The position numbers and the translations under genes are program-made. Under the pieces are notes generated by a model. It saw only the letters and a list, made by a program, of their open reading frames with translations, did not search any database and was not told the origin of the DNA. Below, piece after piece: positions 35,878 through 46,134 of a stretch of DNA of 64,000 nucleotides. Position 1 is the stretch's first letter, and every line of letters starts with the position of its first letter. Source of the DNA: Pseudomonadota bacterium (lineage in GTDB: Bacteria > Pseudomonadota > Alphaproteobacteria > Rhizobiales > MH13); NCBI GenBank assembly GCA_039024915.1, contig JBCCPK010000005.1, positions 186,001-250,000 of the forward strand. Direction: 5' to 3'.

Positions 35878-36900
35878 ATGGTCGCACTCAAGGGTGCAGC
35901 CATCGATCGGTTTATAAAGCGGCCTGACCCGCAAACTCCCATCGTTTTGGTCTTCGGACCAGACCAAGGGGGTGTGCAAGCGCGCACAAGGGCTTTGGCC
36001 GCGGCCCTTGCCGGTGATGACACAATGGCACGCATCGACCTGGATGCTGCGTCACTTTCCGATAACCCCGCACTTTTAGCCGAGGAAGCCGATAGCGTTT
36101 CCATGTTCGGATCGTCCAAGGTCATCATCGTGCGGCTCGATGATCCCAAACCGCTCGCGGCCACGGTTGCGTCCCTGTTGGAAACGCCTCCCACCGCCGC
36201 CTCCATCATCATCGCCGCCGGTGATCTAAAGAAATCGCATCCAGTTCGGAAGCGAATCGAAAGCAGCCCGGCGGGAGTTGGCGTACCCTGCTATGCCCCC
36301 GAGCAAAGGGATCTGGCGCGTGTGCTGGAGGACGCGTCCAGACGCTTTGCCGTTGTGATCGCACCTGACGTCCAAAAAGCAATTCTGGGACTGTTGGGCT
36401 CCGATTATGCCCTCGCTGTTGGCGAGATAGAGAAACTGTGCCTTGCCTGTCACCACACAGGACGCGTTGACCTTGAGGCCGTTGAGGCATTGCTGACCGA
36501 CAGCGTACAAACGGGCCTTTTTGATGTTTCCGATAAAGCCTTTGCGGGCGATGCCGCATCCGCGCTTCGGGCACTTGAACATGTCATCGTCGAAGGACAG
36601 GAGCCGTCCGTAGTTGGGCAGATTTTGTATCGGCAGGGGCTACTTCTTGAGACATTACGCGCGCAAGTCGACAGCGGGAGTAACACTGAAGCGGCAATAC
36701 GCGCGATGAGGCCGCCGATTTACTTCAAACGCCAACCGCTGATCGCTCGTGCAGTCTCGCTTTGGTCGGCACGACGCTTACGGGTCTGCATCGCAAACCT
36801 CGACGAAGAAATTCTTCACGTAAGGCTCGACCGCGACCTTGCGGCTACGCGCCTTGAGAGGCTGGTCTTGCGCGTTGCGTCCATGGCAACCGCCGCCTGA
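35878..36900 (+). CDS. holA: DNA polymerase III delta subunit
   Basis: A 340-aa clamp-loader delta subunit. Its N-terminal fold (LVFGPDQGGVQARTRALA) is a degenerate AAA+ ATP site without Walker A, as normal for delta, followed by SLSDNPALLAEEADSVSMFG. The C-terminal collar domain (QTGLFDVSDKAFAGDA, QEPSVVGQILYRQ) is conserved. It opens the beta clamp. It starts 1 nt after lptE and converges on parB with 6 nt between stops. Confidence 0.92.
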   Translation: MVALKGAAIDRFIKRPDPQTPIVLVFGPDQGGVQARTRALAAALAGDDTMARIDLDAASLSDNPALLAEEADSVSMFGSSKVIIVRLDDPKPLAATVASLLETPPTAASIIIAAGDLKKSHPVRKRIESSPAGVGVPCYAPEQRDLARVLEDASRRFAVVIAPDVQKAILGLLGSDYALAVGEIEKLCLACHHTGRVDLEAVEALLTDSVQTGLFDVSDKAFAGDAASALRALEHVIVEGQEPSVVGQILYRQGLLLETLRAQVDSGSNTEAAIRAMRPPIYFKRQPLIARAVSLWSARRLRVCIANLDEEILHVRLDRDLAATRLERLVLRVASMATAA

Positions 36901-36906
36901 GGCCAA

Positions 36907-37803
36907 TCAGTCTATGGCACCCATTGCCCGAAGAAGGCCGTCCAGCTCATCGAGGCTTCGATAGGAGATCTGCAAAGAGCCCGATCCATTTGGGCGCGCC
37001 TTAAGTTTAACCTGCAGACCCAGGCGTTCGCCCAGGCGTTCCTCGATGGCCCGTGTATCGGCCGTTTCCATCGCCGTTTTCGAACCACCAGCGCCGGAAA
37101 CCGGCCGCTGAGAAGCATCTGCTACCGCCGCTCCCGCCTGCACCATCTTCTCCAGCTCGCGAACGGACAGACCGTCACTGATAACCTGGCGGGCCAGATC
37201 AGGCGCATCATCGCGGTCGATCAGTTGCCGCGCGTGCCCAGCCGACAGCCTGCCGTTCGATACAAAACCCAACACGTCTTTCGGGAGTTTCAGCAGGCGC
37301 AAGGTATTGGCGATATGACTGCGGCTTTTCCCAATGACGTCGGCAAGCGCCTTTTGCGTGTAGTCAAACTTGTCGATCAGCTGTTGGTAGCCTTCAGCTT
37401 CTTCGACCGCGTTGAGGTCTGCACGCTGGACATTCTCAATGATTGCGATTTCGAGCGACTCGCGCTCATCAACGTCGCGCACAACAACAGGAACCGTATC
37501 GAGGCCCGCCTGCTGCGCAGCGCGCCAGCGGCGCTCACCAGCGATCAACTCATACGAGCCCTCGCCCAATGTGCGCACCAGCAATGGCTGGATAATCCCC
37601 TTTTCGCGAACCGATGCCGTCAGCTCTTTAAGGTCTTCGACCTCAAAGGTTTGCCGGGGATTGCCCGGGTTTGGCGCAATCTGATCGATGGGCAACAGGC
37701 GCGGTGGCCGCACACGATCCACCGCCAGGCTCTCAGGCACCGTTTCACCCATAAGAGCGGCAAGTCCACGGCCCAGACGGCGTTTGCCGATATCATCAGA
37801 CAT
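36907..37803 (-). CDS. parB: Chromosome-partitioning protein ParB
   Basis: A 298-aa ParB/Spo0J-type CTPase. The CTP/arginine-patch region reads IAPNPGNPRQTF and GERRWRAAQQAG, the central HTH is KFDYTQKALADVIGKSRSHI, and a C-terminal dimerisation domain follows. It loads at parS and slides along DNA. Two exact parS sites lie 1.2 and 3.7 kb to the right. It is downstream of parA (67 nt). Confidence 0.96.
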   Translation of the reverse strand: MSDDIGKRRLGRGLAALMGETVPESLAVDRVRPPRLLPIDQIAPNPGNPRQTFEVEDLKELTASVREKGIIQPLLVRTLGEGSYELIAGERRWRAAQQAGLDTVPVVVRDVDERESLEIAIIENVQRADLNAVEEAEGYQQLIDKFDYTQKALADVIGKSRSHIANTLRLLKLPKDVLGFVSNGRLSAGHARQLIDRDDAPDLARQVISDGLSVRELEKMVQAGAAVADASQRPVSGAGGSKTAMETADTRAIEERLGERLGLQVKLKARPNGSGSLQISYRSLDELDGLLRAMGAID

Positions 37804-37870
37804 TTAGCTCGCTCCGTTATCGTTTCAGGTTCGAATCGATCATGCTTTTTCAGTCCGCCGGACATCCAAA

Positions 37871-38719
37871 TCAGGCGGCCTGCGCCCGCAACTGCCGCTC
37901 ACGCTCGATGATCTCTTGGGCAAGACGAATGTAAGCCTGGCTGCCAGCGCACTTGAAGTCATACAGGATCGCTGGACGGCCATAGCTTGGAGCTTCTGAC
38001 AAGCGAACATTCCTCGGGATGACTGTGCTGTAGACCGAGTCGCCCATAACCTCTCTGACGTCCGCAGCGACTTGGCTGGCGAGGTTGTTGCGGGCATCAT
38101 ACATCGTCAGCGCGATCCCATGGATTGATAACAAGGGGTTCAACGATGCTCGAACCTGCTCGATGGTCTTAAGCAGTTGAGACAGACCCTCCAGCGCAAA
38201 AAACTCACACTGCAAAGGGACAAGCACTGCGTGTGACGCAGCCATCGCGTTGACCGTGAGCAAGTTGAGTGAAGGTGGGCAGTCTATGAGGATGTAAGAC
38301 AGGCGATCGCCCGAAGGGTCTCGACGTATGGCATCGCGATATCGGTCGAGCGCCGCGCTCAGCTTGACTGCGCGCTTTGGATCTGTGGCCAGGGCCATTT
38401 CCAGGCTGGCCAGGTCAACCGTCGACGGTATGACGGACAGATTTGGGACCAGCGTTTGATGTGCGGCTTCATCGAGGGTGGCCTCACCAGTCAAAAACTC
38501 ATAGCTGGTGACTGTCCGGGCATCAGCGCCAATTCCAAGGCCTGTTGAGGCGTTACCTTGCGAGTCGAGGTCAATAATCGCGACTTTCTCGCCAATGGCG
38601 GCCAATGCGGTGCCAAGGTTGATGGTTGTGGTGGTCTTGCCGACACCACCCTTTTGGTTGGCGACAGCAATAACCCTCGGGATAGAGCCAAGCGATGGTC
38701 TGTCTGCGCTAACGGTCAT
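37871..38719 (-). CDS. parA: Chromosome-partitioning ATPase ParA
   Basis: A 282-aa MinD-superfamily ATPase with the deviant Walker A VANQKGGVGKTTTTINL at residues 19-35, IIDLDSQGNASTGLG (Walker A'), and ILIDCPPSLNLLTVNAM (Walker B). It moves ParB-parS complexes along the nucleoid. It follows rsmG by 14 nt and is co-directional with parB, the universal chromosomal arrangement near the origin. Confidence 0.96.
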   Translation of the reverse strand: MTVSADRPSLGSIPRVIAVANQKGGVGKTTTTINLGTALAAIGEKVAIIDLDSQGNASTGLGIGADARTVTSYEFLTGEATLDEAAHQTLVPNLSVIPSTVDLASLEMALATDPKRAVKLSAALDRYRDAIRRDPSGDRLSYILIDCPPSLNLLTVNAMAASHAVLVPLQCEFFALEGLSQLLKTIEQVRASLNPLLSIHGIALTMYDARNNLASQVAADVREVMGDSVYSTVIPRNVRLSEAPSYGRPAILYDFKCAGSQAYIRLAQEIIERERQLRAQAA

Positions 38720-38733
38720 AAGAGATGCATCAT

Positions 38734-39435
38734 TCAGGTGTGGGTGCCGCAGCTTGAAATCTGGAGAATCGCGCTTTCGGGATCAATCTGACTGGGATGC
38801 TCTACCACGCGATACCCATCGCGCTCAGGCCATTCTTGCAGTTCCCGGTTTCTCTCAACACCTTTGTGAAAAAAACCGGTGGCCCCAAGCTGCAACCAGG
38901 GTTGGGCAAGAGAAACCAGTTTTGGCAATGGCGCAAGCGCTCGACCGGTCACAAACTCGACCGCCTCCACATTGGCGGCTTCGATACGTTGCTGCTGCGT
39001 TGTCACCGGGACGGATGTTTCACGTGAAACAGTTCTCAGGAAAGCCACCTTACGTTGGTTCGCCTCGATGAGCGTCATATCATAGCGCTTGGCGGGCGCA
39101 CGATCTGCTGTTGCGAGACACAATACCATTCCCGGCAGTCCAGCACCACTTCCCAGGTCAACACCAGACGGTTGAGGATCCGGGGCTCGACCCGTCACAG
39201 CTTCGCTCGTAGGTCCGCACGCAGCATCGATCAGCGGGATAAGCTGCAGCGAATCACCGATATGGCGCAGCCAGACGCTCTCCAGCGTCGATGCACTAAC
39301 GAGGTTTTTTGCTGCTTGCCACCGCTCCAGCAGGCTGACGTACTGCGCTAGACGATGCTTAGCTTCCAGGCTGAGCACTATGCCTAAGCGCCGCAACACC
39401 GCTTCGATCGCTGCGGCGTCGGTTTCGTTATCCAT
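38734..39435 (-). CDS. rsmG: 16S rRNA (guanine527-N7)-methyltransferase
   Basis: A 233-aa SAM methyltransferase (GidB). The SAM site VDLGSGAGLPGMVLCLA is preceded by the family's WLRHIGDSLQLIPL, and LIEANQRKVAFLRTVSRE follows. It adds m7G527 in the 530 loop, and loss gives low-level streptomycin resistance. ATG 39435 (MDNETDAAAIEA) is preferred to TTG 39462. One of the two parS sites is embedded in the coding sequence. Confidence 0.94.
   Translation of the reverse strand: MDNETDAAAIEAVLRRLGIVLSLEAKHRLAQYVSLLERWQAAKNLVSASTLESVWLRHIGDSLQLIPLIDAACGPTSEAVTGRAPDPQPSGVDLGSGAGLPGMVLCLATADRAPAKRYDMTLIEANQRKVAFLRTVSRETSVPVTTQQQRIEAANVEAVEFVTGRALAPLPKLVSLAQPWLQLGATGFFHKGVERNRELQEWPERDGYRVVEHPSQIDPESAILQISSCGTHT
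39016..39031 (+). promoter_or_regulatory. parS site 1 (inside rsmG)
   Basis: TGTTTCACGTGAAACA, an exact 16-bp palindrome identical to the consensus ParB-binding parS, lies within the rsmG coding region 0.3 kb from parA. It is the ParB loading site. Confidence 0.95.
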
Positions 39436-39489
39436 GAAAGCCGCGCAAACCTCTGCAGACAAAATCGGCCCGGCGATTGTTGACGGCGA

Positions 39490-41367
39490 TCAAGCCGCGC
39501 GCCGCGCTTTGTGGACGTGTGAAAGAATCAAGGCAACAGCACTCGGCGTCATACCTTCAATGCGCCGTAACTCGCCAACCGTTTTGGGCGCGGCAGCCGC
39601 AATCTTCTCGCTCAGTTCGTTCGACAATCCGGGCATCCCACTAACTCTGAGACTGGAAGGCAGCCTGACATTCTCTTCCTGACGAAGCGTTTGAACCTCC
39701 GCCTCTTGTCGATCGACATAAGTGGCGTAGTGCGCATCGAGGGCCACCTGTTTCAATGCCCAGGCCGGGTACGTGTTGAGATCAGGCCACACTCTGACAA
39801 CGCCCTCCAAGCCCACATCCGAAATGCCCAACAGATCGAAGGCGGACCTCCGCTGCCCGTCCTGCTTTGCTTTCAGCCCGGCGAGCTGGAGTTCGTGCGG
39901 CGTAGCGGAACGCTGCATCAACGCCTCACGGGCTCGACCCAGCGCGTCCATTTTGAGTTGATGACTGGCCATCCGCGTGTGGCCAATAAGCCCAAAAGCC
40001 GCGGCCCAATCGGTCAGCCGTTGGTCGGCATTATCTGCGCGGAGACGTAAGCGATACTCAGCGCGCGACGTGAACATCCGGTAGGGTTCGGTTACACCGC
40101 GGGTGACAAGATCATCAATCATCACGCCAATGTAACTCGTATCGCGACCGAATCGAACGCCGTCCGAACCGCCTGAAGCCCAGCGGGCTGCATTCAGCCC
40201 AGCAACAACACCTTGAGCACCCGCTTCTTCGTACCCAGTCGTGCCATTGATCTGACCGGCACAGAATAGGCCCTCAAGCTTCCGACAACCCAGAGTGCTA
40301 TCCAGCTCGCGCGGATCAATGTAGTCGTATTCGATGGCATACCCCGCCTGGCGAATCACCGCGCGCTCGAGCCCAGGAATAGACCGCACCATCGCTGTCT
40401 GCACGTCCTTGGGCAGGCTATTTGAAAGGCCATTGGGATAAATAAGATCCGATCCGAGACCTTCCGGTTCAAGGAAAATCTGATGGCTCTCCTTGTCGGC
40501 AAAGCGCGTAACCTTATCTTCGACGGATGGGCAGTATCGTGGACCGCGGCTCCCGATACGGCCGGAATACATCGCCGACTTATCGAGGTTCTCGCGAAGC
40601 ACCTCATGTGTTTTCTCGCAGGTACGAACGATGCCGCACGCAATTTGAGGCGTATCAATGAACGCTGTAAGGGTTGAAAACGGAATTGGGTCCGTGTCAC
40701 CAGGCTGCATATCAACGCCTGACCAATCAATCGTTCGTCCGTCCAGCCTCGGAGGCGTACCAGTCTTCAGCCGACCCAAGCGCAAGCCCAGCGCACGCAA
40801 GCGGCTCGCCAGCTTCTCGGCCGCCCGCTCCCCCTGGCGCCCGGCGGACCAACTTTCCAGTCCGAGATGAATCCGGGCGCCCAGAAAGGTACCTGTCGTC
40901 AGAACCACGGCCCTCGTAGACACGCGCTCGCCGGATGCCAGCTCCACTCCAGCAACGCGACCCGCTCGGTCAACCAGAAGATCAACGACTTCCCCCGAGA
41001 TAATAGACAGCCCCTCGGTGGATGCAAATTCAAGCTGCATAGCCTCACGATACAAAGTTCGATCTGCCTGGGCGCGCGGCCCTTGAACCGCAGGGCCCTT
41101 GCGGCGATTGAGAACCCTGAACTGGATGCCTGCGCGGTCAGCTATCCGACCCATCAGCCCATCGAGCGCATCAATCTCGCGAACGAGGTGCCCCTTGCCG
41201 AGGCCACCGATTGCTGGATTGCAGCTCATCACTCCAATGCTTTGTGGATCAAGCGTACACAAGGCGGTCTCGGCACCCATCCGAGCAGCCGCAGCCGCAG
41301 CTTCACAGCCCGCATGGCCACCGCCAATAACAACGACATCAAACGTTCGCTCTGTCACGCTAATCAT
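39490..41367 (-). CDS. mnmG: tRNA uridine-5-carboxymethylaminomethyl modification enzyme MnmG
   Basis: A 625-aa FAD enzyme (GidA). It has the FAD fold [17 protein letters not shown], then LSCNPAIGG-type [16 protein letters not shown], the Cys-containing [12 protein letters not shown] region, and the C-terminal helical domain ending [16 protein letters not shown]. With MnmE it installs cmnm5 at U34 of several tRNAs. It shares the mnmE-mnmG-rsmG order seen near alphaproteobacterial origins, with a parS site in the upstream gap. Confidence 0.96.
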   Translation of the reverse strand: MISVTERTFDVVVIGGGHAGCEAAAAAARMGAETALCTLDPQSIGVMSCNPAIGGLGKGHLVREIDALDGLMGRIADRAGIQFRVLNRRKGPAVQGPRAQADRTLYREAMQLEFASTEGLSIISGEVVDLLVDRAGRVAGVELASGERVSTRAVVLTTGTFLGARIHLGLESWSAGRQGERAAEKLASRLRALGLRLGRLKTGTPPRLDGRTIDWSGVDMQPGDTDPIPFSTLTAFIDTPQIACGIVRTCEKTHEVLRENLDKSAMYSGRIGSRGPRYCPSVEDKVTRFADKESHQIFLEPEGLGSDLIYPNGLSNSLPKDVQTAMVRSIPGLERAVIRQAGYAIEYDYIDPRELDSTLGCRKLEGLFCAGQINGTTGYEEAGAQGVVAGLNAARWASGGSDGVRFGRDTSYIGVMIDDLVTRGVTEPYRMFTSRAEYRLRLRADNADQRLTDWAAAFGLIGHTRMASHQLKMDALGRAREALMQRSATPHELQLAGLKAKQDGQRRSAFDLLGISDVGLEGVVRVWPDLNTYPAWALKQVALDAHYATYVDRQEAEVQTLRQEENVRLPSSLRVSGMPGLSNELSEKIAAAAPKTVGELRRIEGMTPSAVALILSHVHKARRAA

Positions 41368-41478
41368 CTCGATCTCGTTTCACACGACCAGGATCAGCAC
41401 TGCCAAGTCGCAGCTGTTTTGGCAAGACGCTCCCGTGGCGTCGGCCTGCGACCGAGTGTGCGATCAGACAGATGATTA

Positions 41479-41494
41479 TGTTTCACGTGAAACA
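41479..41494 (+). promoter_or_regulatory. parS site 2 (between mnmG and mnmE)
   Basis: TGTTTCACGTGAAACA, again an exact consensus parS palindrome, in the 135-bp gap between the mnmE stop and the mnmG start, 2463 bp from site 1. Confidence 0.95.
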
Positions 41495-41502
41495 CCGTCT
41501 GC

Positions 41503-42858
41503 TTATTTCCCGATGCAGAACCGCGAAAAGAGACGATCGAGCATCCTCTCGACGCCAACTTCTCCGACCAACTCACCGAGAGCCCGATGCGCAAGGCGCA
41601 AGTCTTCAGCAACCGCCTCAAGGGGCGCCGTTCCAGCCTCAAGACCAGACGCAGCCGCACCAACATACACTTCACTGCATTTCAGTAAATCCCGGCGCCG
41701 GCGGTCGAGTGCTACAGCCGGGAGGTTATGCCGTTGCTCCACCTTGCGACGCAGAACCCCGCCGACGCGCGCCTTAAGGGTTTCGAGACCGACACCGGTG
41801 TGAGCGGATACGCCAACCTGTTCAACCGCACCGCTCGGAACCGATACCAAGTCCGCTTTGGACCGGACCCGAATCAAAGACTCTCGTTCGACCATCAGAT
41901 TGCTTGGGGGACTAACCTCAAGCGTATCTGCCGGGCTCATCCAAATCACACAATCCGCTGCGGCTACAACTTCCGAAGCTCTCTGCATCCCGGCCCGTTC
42001 CAATACATCGTTAGTCGCAAGATGCGGACGCAACCCAGCAGTATCGGTAAGAATGACAGGCAGACCATCCCAATCAAGCGGAGCCTCAAGCATGTCACGC
42101 GTGGTTCCCGCAATGTCGGAGACGAGCGCCGCCTTGCGGCCAACCAGTGTGTTCATGAGGGTGCTTTTTCCCGCGTTTGGTTCGCCCGCAAGAACCACCC
42201 GGAAACCATCGCGTAACCTTTCGCTCACCGGATCATCGGCCGCACCTGCGAGCTCGCACTCAACCGCCCTCAACTCTGCGAGCAACGGCGCAGGGTTAAA
42301 GTCACCGACCCCGTCTTCATCGCTAAAATCAAGCTCGGCTTCTATCGCCGCCCTGACATCCAGAAGCCTGTCAGACCATTGCTTGACTTGTCTGTGCGCA
42401 GCGCCATCCAGCTGCTCGAGAGCCTGCGTCCGCTGCATCCGCGTCGTCGCATGAATGAGGTCCGCAACGCCCTCGACCGCCGTCAGGTCCATTTTTCCAT
42501 TGATGAAAGCCTGTCGGGTAAAATCCCCCGCTTGGGCAGCATCAATACCCGGAAGGCTCCAAAGCGCGTCGAGCACATCACTGACGACCGCCGTTCCACC
42601 ATGGCAATGAAACTCGGCCACATCGTGCCCGGTGAAACTGTTCGGTCCCGGGAAGAACAGGACGATCGCCTGATCCAACCTATGGCCATCGCGCGGGTCG
42701 CTGAGCTGGCACAACGCCGCAAACCGCGGTTTCGGGATGGCACCAGCTAGCGTCTGCAGTGCGTTCCGGGCCCTCGGGCCCGAAACCCGAATGACTGCGA
42801 CGCCACTTGGAACAAGGCCCGACGACAACGCGGCGATCGTCCGGGTCTTATCGTCCAT
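41503..42858 (-). CDS. mnmE: tRNA modification GTPase MnmE
   Basis: A 451-aa TrmE-type GTPase. The N-terminal folate-binding domain begins TIAALSSGLVPSGVAVIRVSG. The G domain has G1 GEPNAGKST, G3 DTAGLR and a G4-like RSKAD. The C-terminal catalytic motif FCIGK ends the protein. Partner of MnmG in U34 modification. It is convergent with nothing and co-directional with mnmG and rho. Confidence 0.96.
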   Translation of the reverse strand: MDDKTRTIAALSSGLVPSGVAVIRVSGPRARNALQTLAGAIPKPRFAALCQLSDPRDGHRLDQAIVLFFPGPNSFTGHDVAEFHCHGGTAVVSDVLDALWSLPGIDAAQAGDFTRQAFINGKMDLTAVEGVADLIHATTRMQRTQALEQLDGAAHRQVKQWSDRLLDVRAAIEAELDFSDEDGVGDFNPAPLLAELRAVECELAGAADDPVSERLRDGFRVVLAGEPNAGKSTLMNTLVGRKAALVSDIAGTTRDMLEAPLDWDGLPVILTDTAGLRPHLATNDVLERAGMQRASEVVAAADCVIWMSPADTLEVSPPSNLMVERESLIRVRSKADLVSVPSGAVEQVGVSAHTGVGLETLKARVGGVLRRKVEQRHNLPAVALDRRRRDLLKCSEVYVGAAASGLEAGTAPLEAVAEDLRLAHRALGELVGEVGVERMLDRLFSRFCIGK

Positions 42859-42910
42859 CGCTCACCTCTCAATCGTTGCGCAAACGACCAAGCAGCTTCG
42901 CGCCCATGGA

Positions 42911-44179
42911 TCAGGTGTTCATCGTATCGAAGAATTCGGCGTTGGTCTTGGTCGCCTTCAGCTTGTCGAGCAAAAACTCGATAGCATCGACCGTTCCCAT
43001 CGACGAAAGGATGCGGCGCAGCACGAACATCTTCTGCAAATCACCCTTCGGCACCAACAGTTCTTCCTTCCGGGTTCCCGACTTGAGAATGTCGATCGCC
43101 GGGAACACGCGCTTATCGGACACCTTTCGATCAAGCACGATTTCGCAGTTACCCGTTCCTTTGAACTCCTCAAAGATGACCTCATCCATCCGGCTGCCGG
43201 TATCGACGAGCGCAGTCGAAATGATTGTCAATGAGCCACCTTCTTCGATGTTACGGGCCGCACCGAAGAACCTCTTGGGGCGCTGCAGAGCATTCGCATC
43301 AACGCCACCGGTCAAAACCTTGCCCGATGATGGTACGACGGTATTGTAGGCGCGACCAAGCCGAGTGATGTTGTCGAGCAGGATCACCACATCTCGCCCG
43401 TGCTCCACCAGACGCTTCGCTTTTTCGATCACCATATCAGCCACCTGAACATGGCGCTGGGCTGGTTCGTCGAAGGTGGAGGATACCACCTCACCGCGTA
43501 CCGACCGTTGCATGTCGGTCACCTCTTCGGGCCGCTCATCAATCAACAAAACCAGCAGGACACAGTCCGGATGATTTGTCGTGATTGAATGCGCGATGTT
43601 TTGCATCAGGGTGGTTTTACCCGTGCGCGGCGGCGCGACGATCAGGGCCCGCTGCCCCTTACCAATCGGGGCCACCATATCGATCAAACGCGCCGAACGA
43701 TCCTTGACGGTCGGATCGTCTATCTCCATGCGGAACCGCTCTTCCGGATAAAGCGGTGTGAGATTATCGAAGTGGACCTTGTGGCGCGCTTTTTCAGGCT
43801 CTTCGAAATTGATCGTATTCAGTTTGACCAGCGCAAAGTACCGTTCGCCCTCTTTGGGACTACGGATGATACCCTCCACGGTGTCGCCCGTGCGCAGAGC
43901 GAACTTCCGGATCTGCGTCGGCGACACATAGATATCGTCGGGCCCCGGAAGATAATTCGCTTCGGGCGACCGGAGAAAGCCAAAGCCATCCTGGAGGACT
44001 TCTAGAACGCCTTCTCCAACGATTTCAACATCCTGCTCGGCGTAGCGCTTCAAAATAGCGAACATCAATTCCTGGGTTCGCAGTGCGCTCGCTCCCTCAA
44101 CTTCCAGCGCTTCGGCAAGCACGAGCAAATCGGTCGGGGATTTAGCCTTAAGGGCCTGAAGCCTAATTTCTTCCATCAC
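42911..44179 (-). CDS. rho: Transcription termination factor Rho
   Basis: A 422-aa hexameric RNA-dependent ATPase. The N-terminal RNA-binding cold-shock-like fold includes [20 protein letters not shown] and the C-terminal ATPase has [31 protein letters not shown] and the Q/R-loop region [16 protein letters not shown]. There are adjacent starts at 44179 and 44176. Highly conserved throughout; typical length. Confidence 0.97.
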   Translation of the reverse strand: MMEEIRLQALKAKSPTDLLVLAEALEVEGASALRTQELMFAILKRYAEQDVEIVGEGVLEVLQDGFGFLRSPEANYLPGPDDIYVSPTQIRKFALRTGDTVEGIIRSPKEGERYFALVKLNTINFEEPEKARHKVHFDNLTPLYPEERFRMEIDDPTVKDRSARLIDMVAPIGKGQRALIVAPPRTGKTTLMQNIAHSITTNHPDCVLLVLLIDERPEEVTDMQRSVRGEVVSSTFDEPAQRHVQVADMVIEKAKRLVEHGRDVVILLDNITRLGRAYNTVVPSSGKVLTGGVDANALQRPKRFFGAARNIEEGGSLTIISTALVDTGSRMDEVIFEEFKGTGNCEIVLDRKVSDKRVFPAIDILKSGTRKEELLVPKGDLQKMFVLRRILSSMGTVDAIEFLLDKLKATKTNAEFFDTMNT

Positions 44180-44487
44180 AAAGCTGTTCTTTAGCTTGGC
44201 TTAGCTCCATCCCATGTGTGAGCCGATCGCCGAAGCCGCGGTAAAAAGGAAAATGCAGAACGTCGTGCCGTGTGAAAGCGAGACACGCATTGGTAGGGGA
44301 TACCGGTCAGGCGCGACAGGAGTGGCCATCAAGCGGCGCGGTCCCCTGTATTCGCAAAACCTGTCTGCTTTTCAGCATGTAGTCGTCTCTAAGCGCTTTG
44401 GCAACCGTTCATCTGCGTGTGCCGGACACGACGAGCGCGCAAAGCGGACCAAAGCGGTATCTTGAATGCGGGGCGAGCGCGGCCCAA
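44180..44487. other. Non-coding gap between hemJ and rho
   Basis: A 308-bp stretch with no supported ORF on either strand. It is upstream of rho and downstream of hemJ (both minus-strand), so it probably holds the rho promoter and leader. No clear terminator, attenuator hairpin or operator was recognised. Confidence 0.5.
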
Positions 44488-45057
44488 TCACTGGAAGGGC
44501 TGTACGATCACAAGAATGACGATTGCGATCATCGCGAGCGTAGGCACCTCGTTCATGATCCGCCAGTAACGGCTCGATCGGGTTAGTTCATCGTTCGCAA
44601 ACCGGCGCACCGACGCCGCCAAATGGCCGTGGACAGCGAACAGAAGCACGATCAACAGCAGCTTGGCGTGCAACCAAGCACCCTGGAAGGCGTGAATATC
44701 ATAAGCAAGCCAGAAACCAGTGATCGCCGATACGATCATGGCTGGCGTCATGATCGCTTTGAGTAGACGCCGCTCCATCACCTTGAACGTCGCCGCCTGC
44801 GCGGACCCGGCCCCTGCCTCCGTGTGATAGACGAACAACCGCGGCAAATAGAGTAAACCGGCCATCCATGCGATGACTGCGATGACGTGCAATGCCTTCA
44901 TCCAAAGGTATGCTCGCTCATCGAGAAGCAAGCTCAGGCCAATCACGGCACCAGCCAGAACGCCAATAGCCACCAAATGACCGGCATAACCGCGCGACGC
45001 GCGAACATCAGCTTTCAAGCTGCGCGCTGAACCATCATTGGTGTTGGCTTCAGACAT
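44488..45057 (-). CDS. hemJ: Protoporphyrinogen IX oxidase HemJ
   Basis: A 189-aa integral membrane protein with about five helices. It oxidises protoporphyrinogen IX in heme synthesis. Conserved heme-ligand region WMKALHVIAVIAWMAGLLYLPRLFVYH, and later AWLHAKLLLIVLLFAVHGH and RIMNEVPTL. The N-terminus (first 20 residues) is polar and variable. The gene is directly downstream of hemE on the same strand (30 nt), so two heme-pathway genes are adjacent to the origin, as is common in alphaproteobacteria. Confidence 0.92.
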   Translation of the reverse strand: MSEANTNDGSARSLKADVRASRGYAGHLVAIGVLAGAVIGLSLLLDERAYLWMKALHVIAVIAWMAGLLYLPRLFVYHTEAGAGSAQAATFKVMERRLLKAIMTPAMIVSAITGFWLAYDIHAFQGAWLHAKLLLIVLLFAVHGHLAASVRRFANDELTRSSRYWRIMNEVPTLAMIAIVILVIVQPFQ

Positions 45058-45087
45058 GGCGTCCGTCGTGGAGATATCGTCTCCAGA

Positions 45088-46134
45088 TCACTTAGTGCCG
45101 CGGACACGCGTAATCAAACGATGGACCTGTTCAATTGAACCCTGCGGTGTGATGCCATGCCCCAGGTTGGCAATGTGCGGATGGTCACCCGCACCCTCCA
45201 CCATCGCATCCACCGCCGCATCAAGCGCGCGTTCACCCGATACCATAAGCAGGGGATCGATATTGCCCTGAGTGGCGATTTCTGCCGGAAGCTGCTTGCG
45301 TGCCGTTGCGACATCAATTGTCCAATCAAGCCCCACCGCATTCACGCCAGTGGCCTTCGCAAACGCTCCAAGCTCCGCCATGCGTCCCTTTGCAAAACCA
45401 ATCACCGGCGCATCGGCATTCAAAGCGCGTAAACCGTCGCGCATGCGTGTGATGGGACCGCTGGAAAAGGCTGCTGCTCCAGCCGGGCTTAGCGATCCTG
45501 CCCAGCTATCAAATATCTGCACCGCATCAGCGCCCGCCGCAATCTGCCGGGAGAGATAACGGACAGAGGCGTCGCTCAAGCAAGCCAGAAGTTTCGCAAA
45601 AACCTCTTCATGCTGCAAAGCAAACAGTCGAGCCGCTGCCTGATCCGGACTTCCTCGGCCGCCGACCATATAGGTAGCAACCGTCCACGGCGCGCCACAA
45701 AAGCCAAGCAGCGTGACCTCATCTGGCAAAGCTTGGCGGATCCGCCCAACCGCTTCGATGACCGGATCAAGATGCCTGTCAAACGCTTCCGGATCGGCTT
45801 CAAACCGCTCTATCAGCGCAGTGATTGCTTCGGGGCCAAGGGGAGGCAGGACCGGCCCAACCCCTTCTTCAAACTGCACATCTTGGCCTAGCGCATGCGG
45901 TACAACCAGGATGTCAGAAAAAAGGATCGACCCGTCAAAGCCAAACCGGCGAATAGGTTGAAGCGTCACCTCACAAGCGAGCTCCGGGTTGTAGCACAAA
46001 TCAAGAAACGACCCAGCCCGGGCTCGCGTCTGCCGGTACTCAGGAAGATACCGGCCGGCCTGTCGCATCATCCATATGGGAATACGATCGCCCTTCTGCC
46101 CTTTCAAAACCTGCAAAAGCAATCGGTCGCTCAT
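45088..46134 (-). CDS. hemE: Uroporphyrinogen decarboxylase
   Basis: A 348-aa (beta/alpha)8 decarboxylase that removes four acetate carboxyls of uroporphyrinogen III. The signature PIWMMRQAGRYLPEYRQTR is at residues 20-38, and GFCGAPWTVATYMV, FDSWAGSLSP and the C-terminal LGHGITPQ are present. The promoter lies in the inferred origin region to its right, as in Caulobacter where hemE flanks Cori. Confidence 0.97.
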   Translation of the reverse strand: MSDRLLLQVLKGQKGDRIPIWMMRQAGRYLPEYRQTRARAGSFLDLCYNPELACEVTLQPIRRFGFDGSILFSDILVVPHALGQDVQFEEGVGPVLPPLGPEAITALIERFEADPEAFDRHLDPVIEAVGRIRQALPDEVTLLGFCGAPWTVATYMVGGRGSPDQAAARLFALQHEEVFAKLLACLSDASVRYLSRQIAAGADAVQIFDSWAGSLSPAGAAAFSSGPITRMRDGLRALNADAPVIGFAKGRMAELGAFAKATGVNAVGLDWTIDVATARKQLPAEIATQGNIDPLLMVSGERALDAAVDAMVEGAGDHPHIANLGHGITPQGSIEQVHRLITRVRGTK

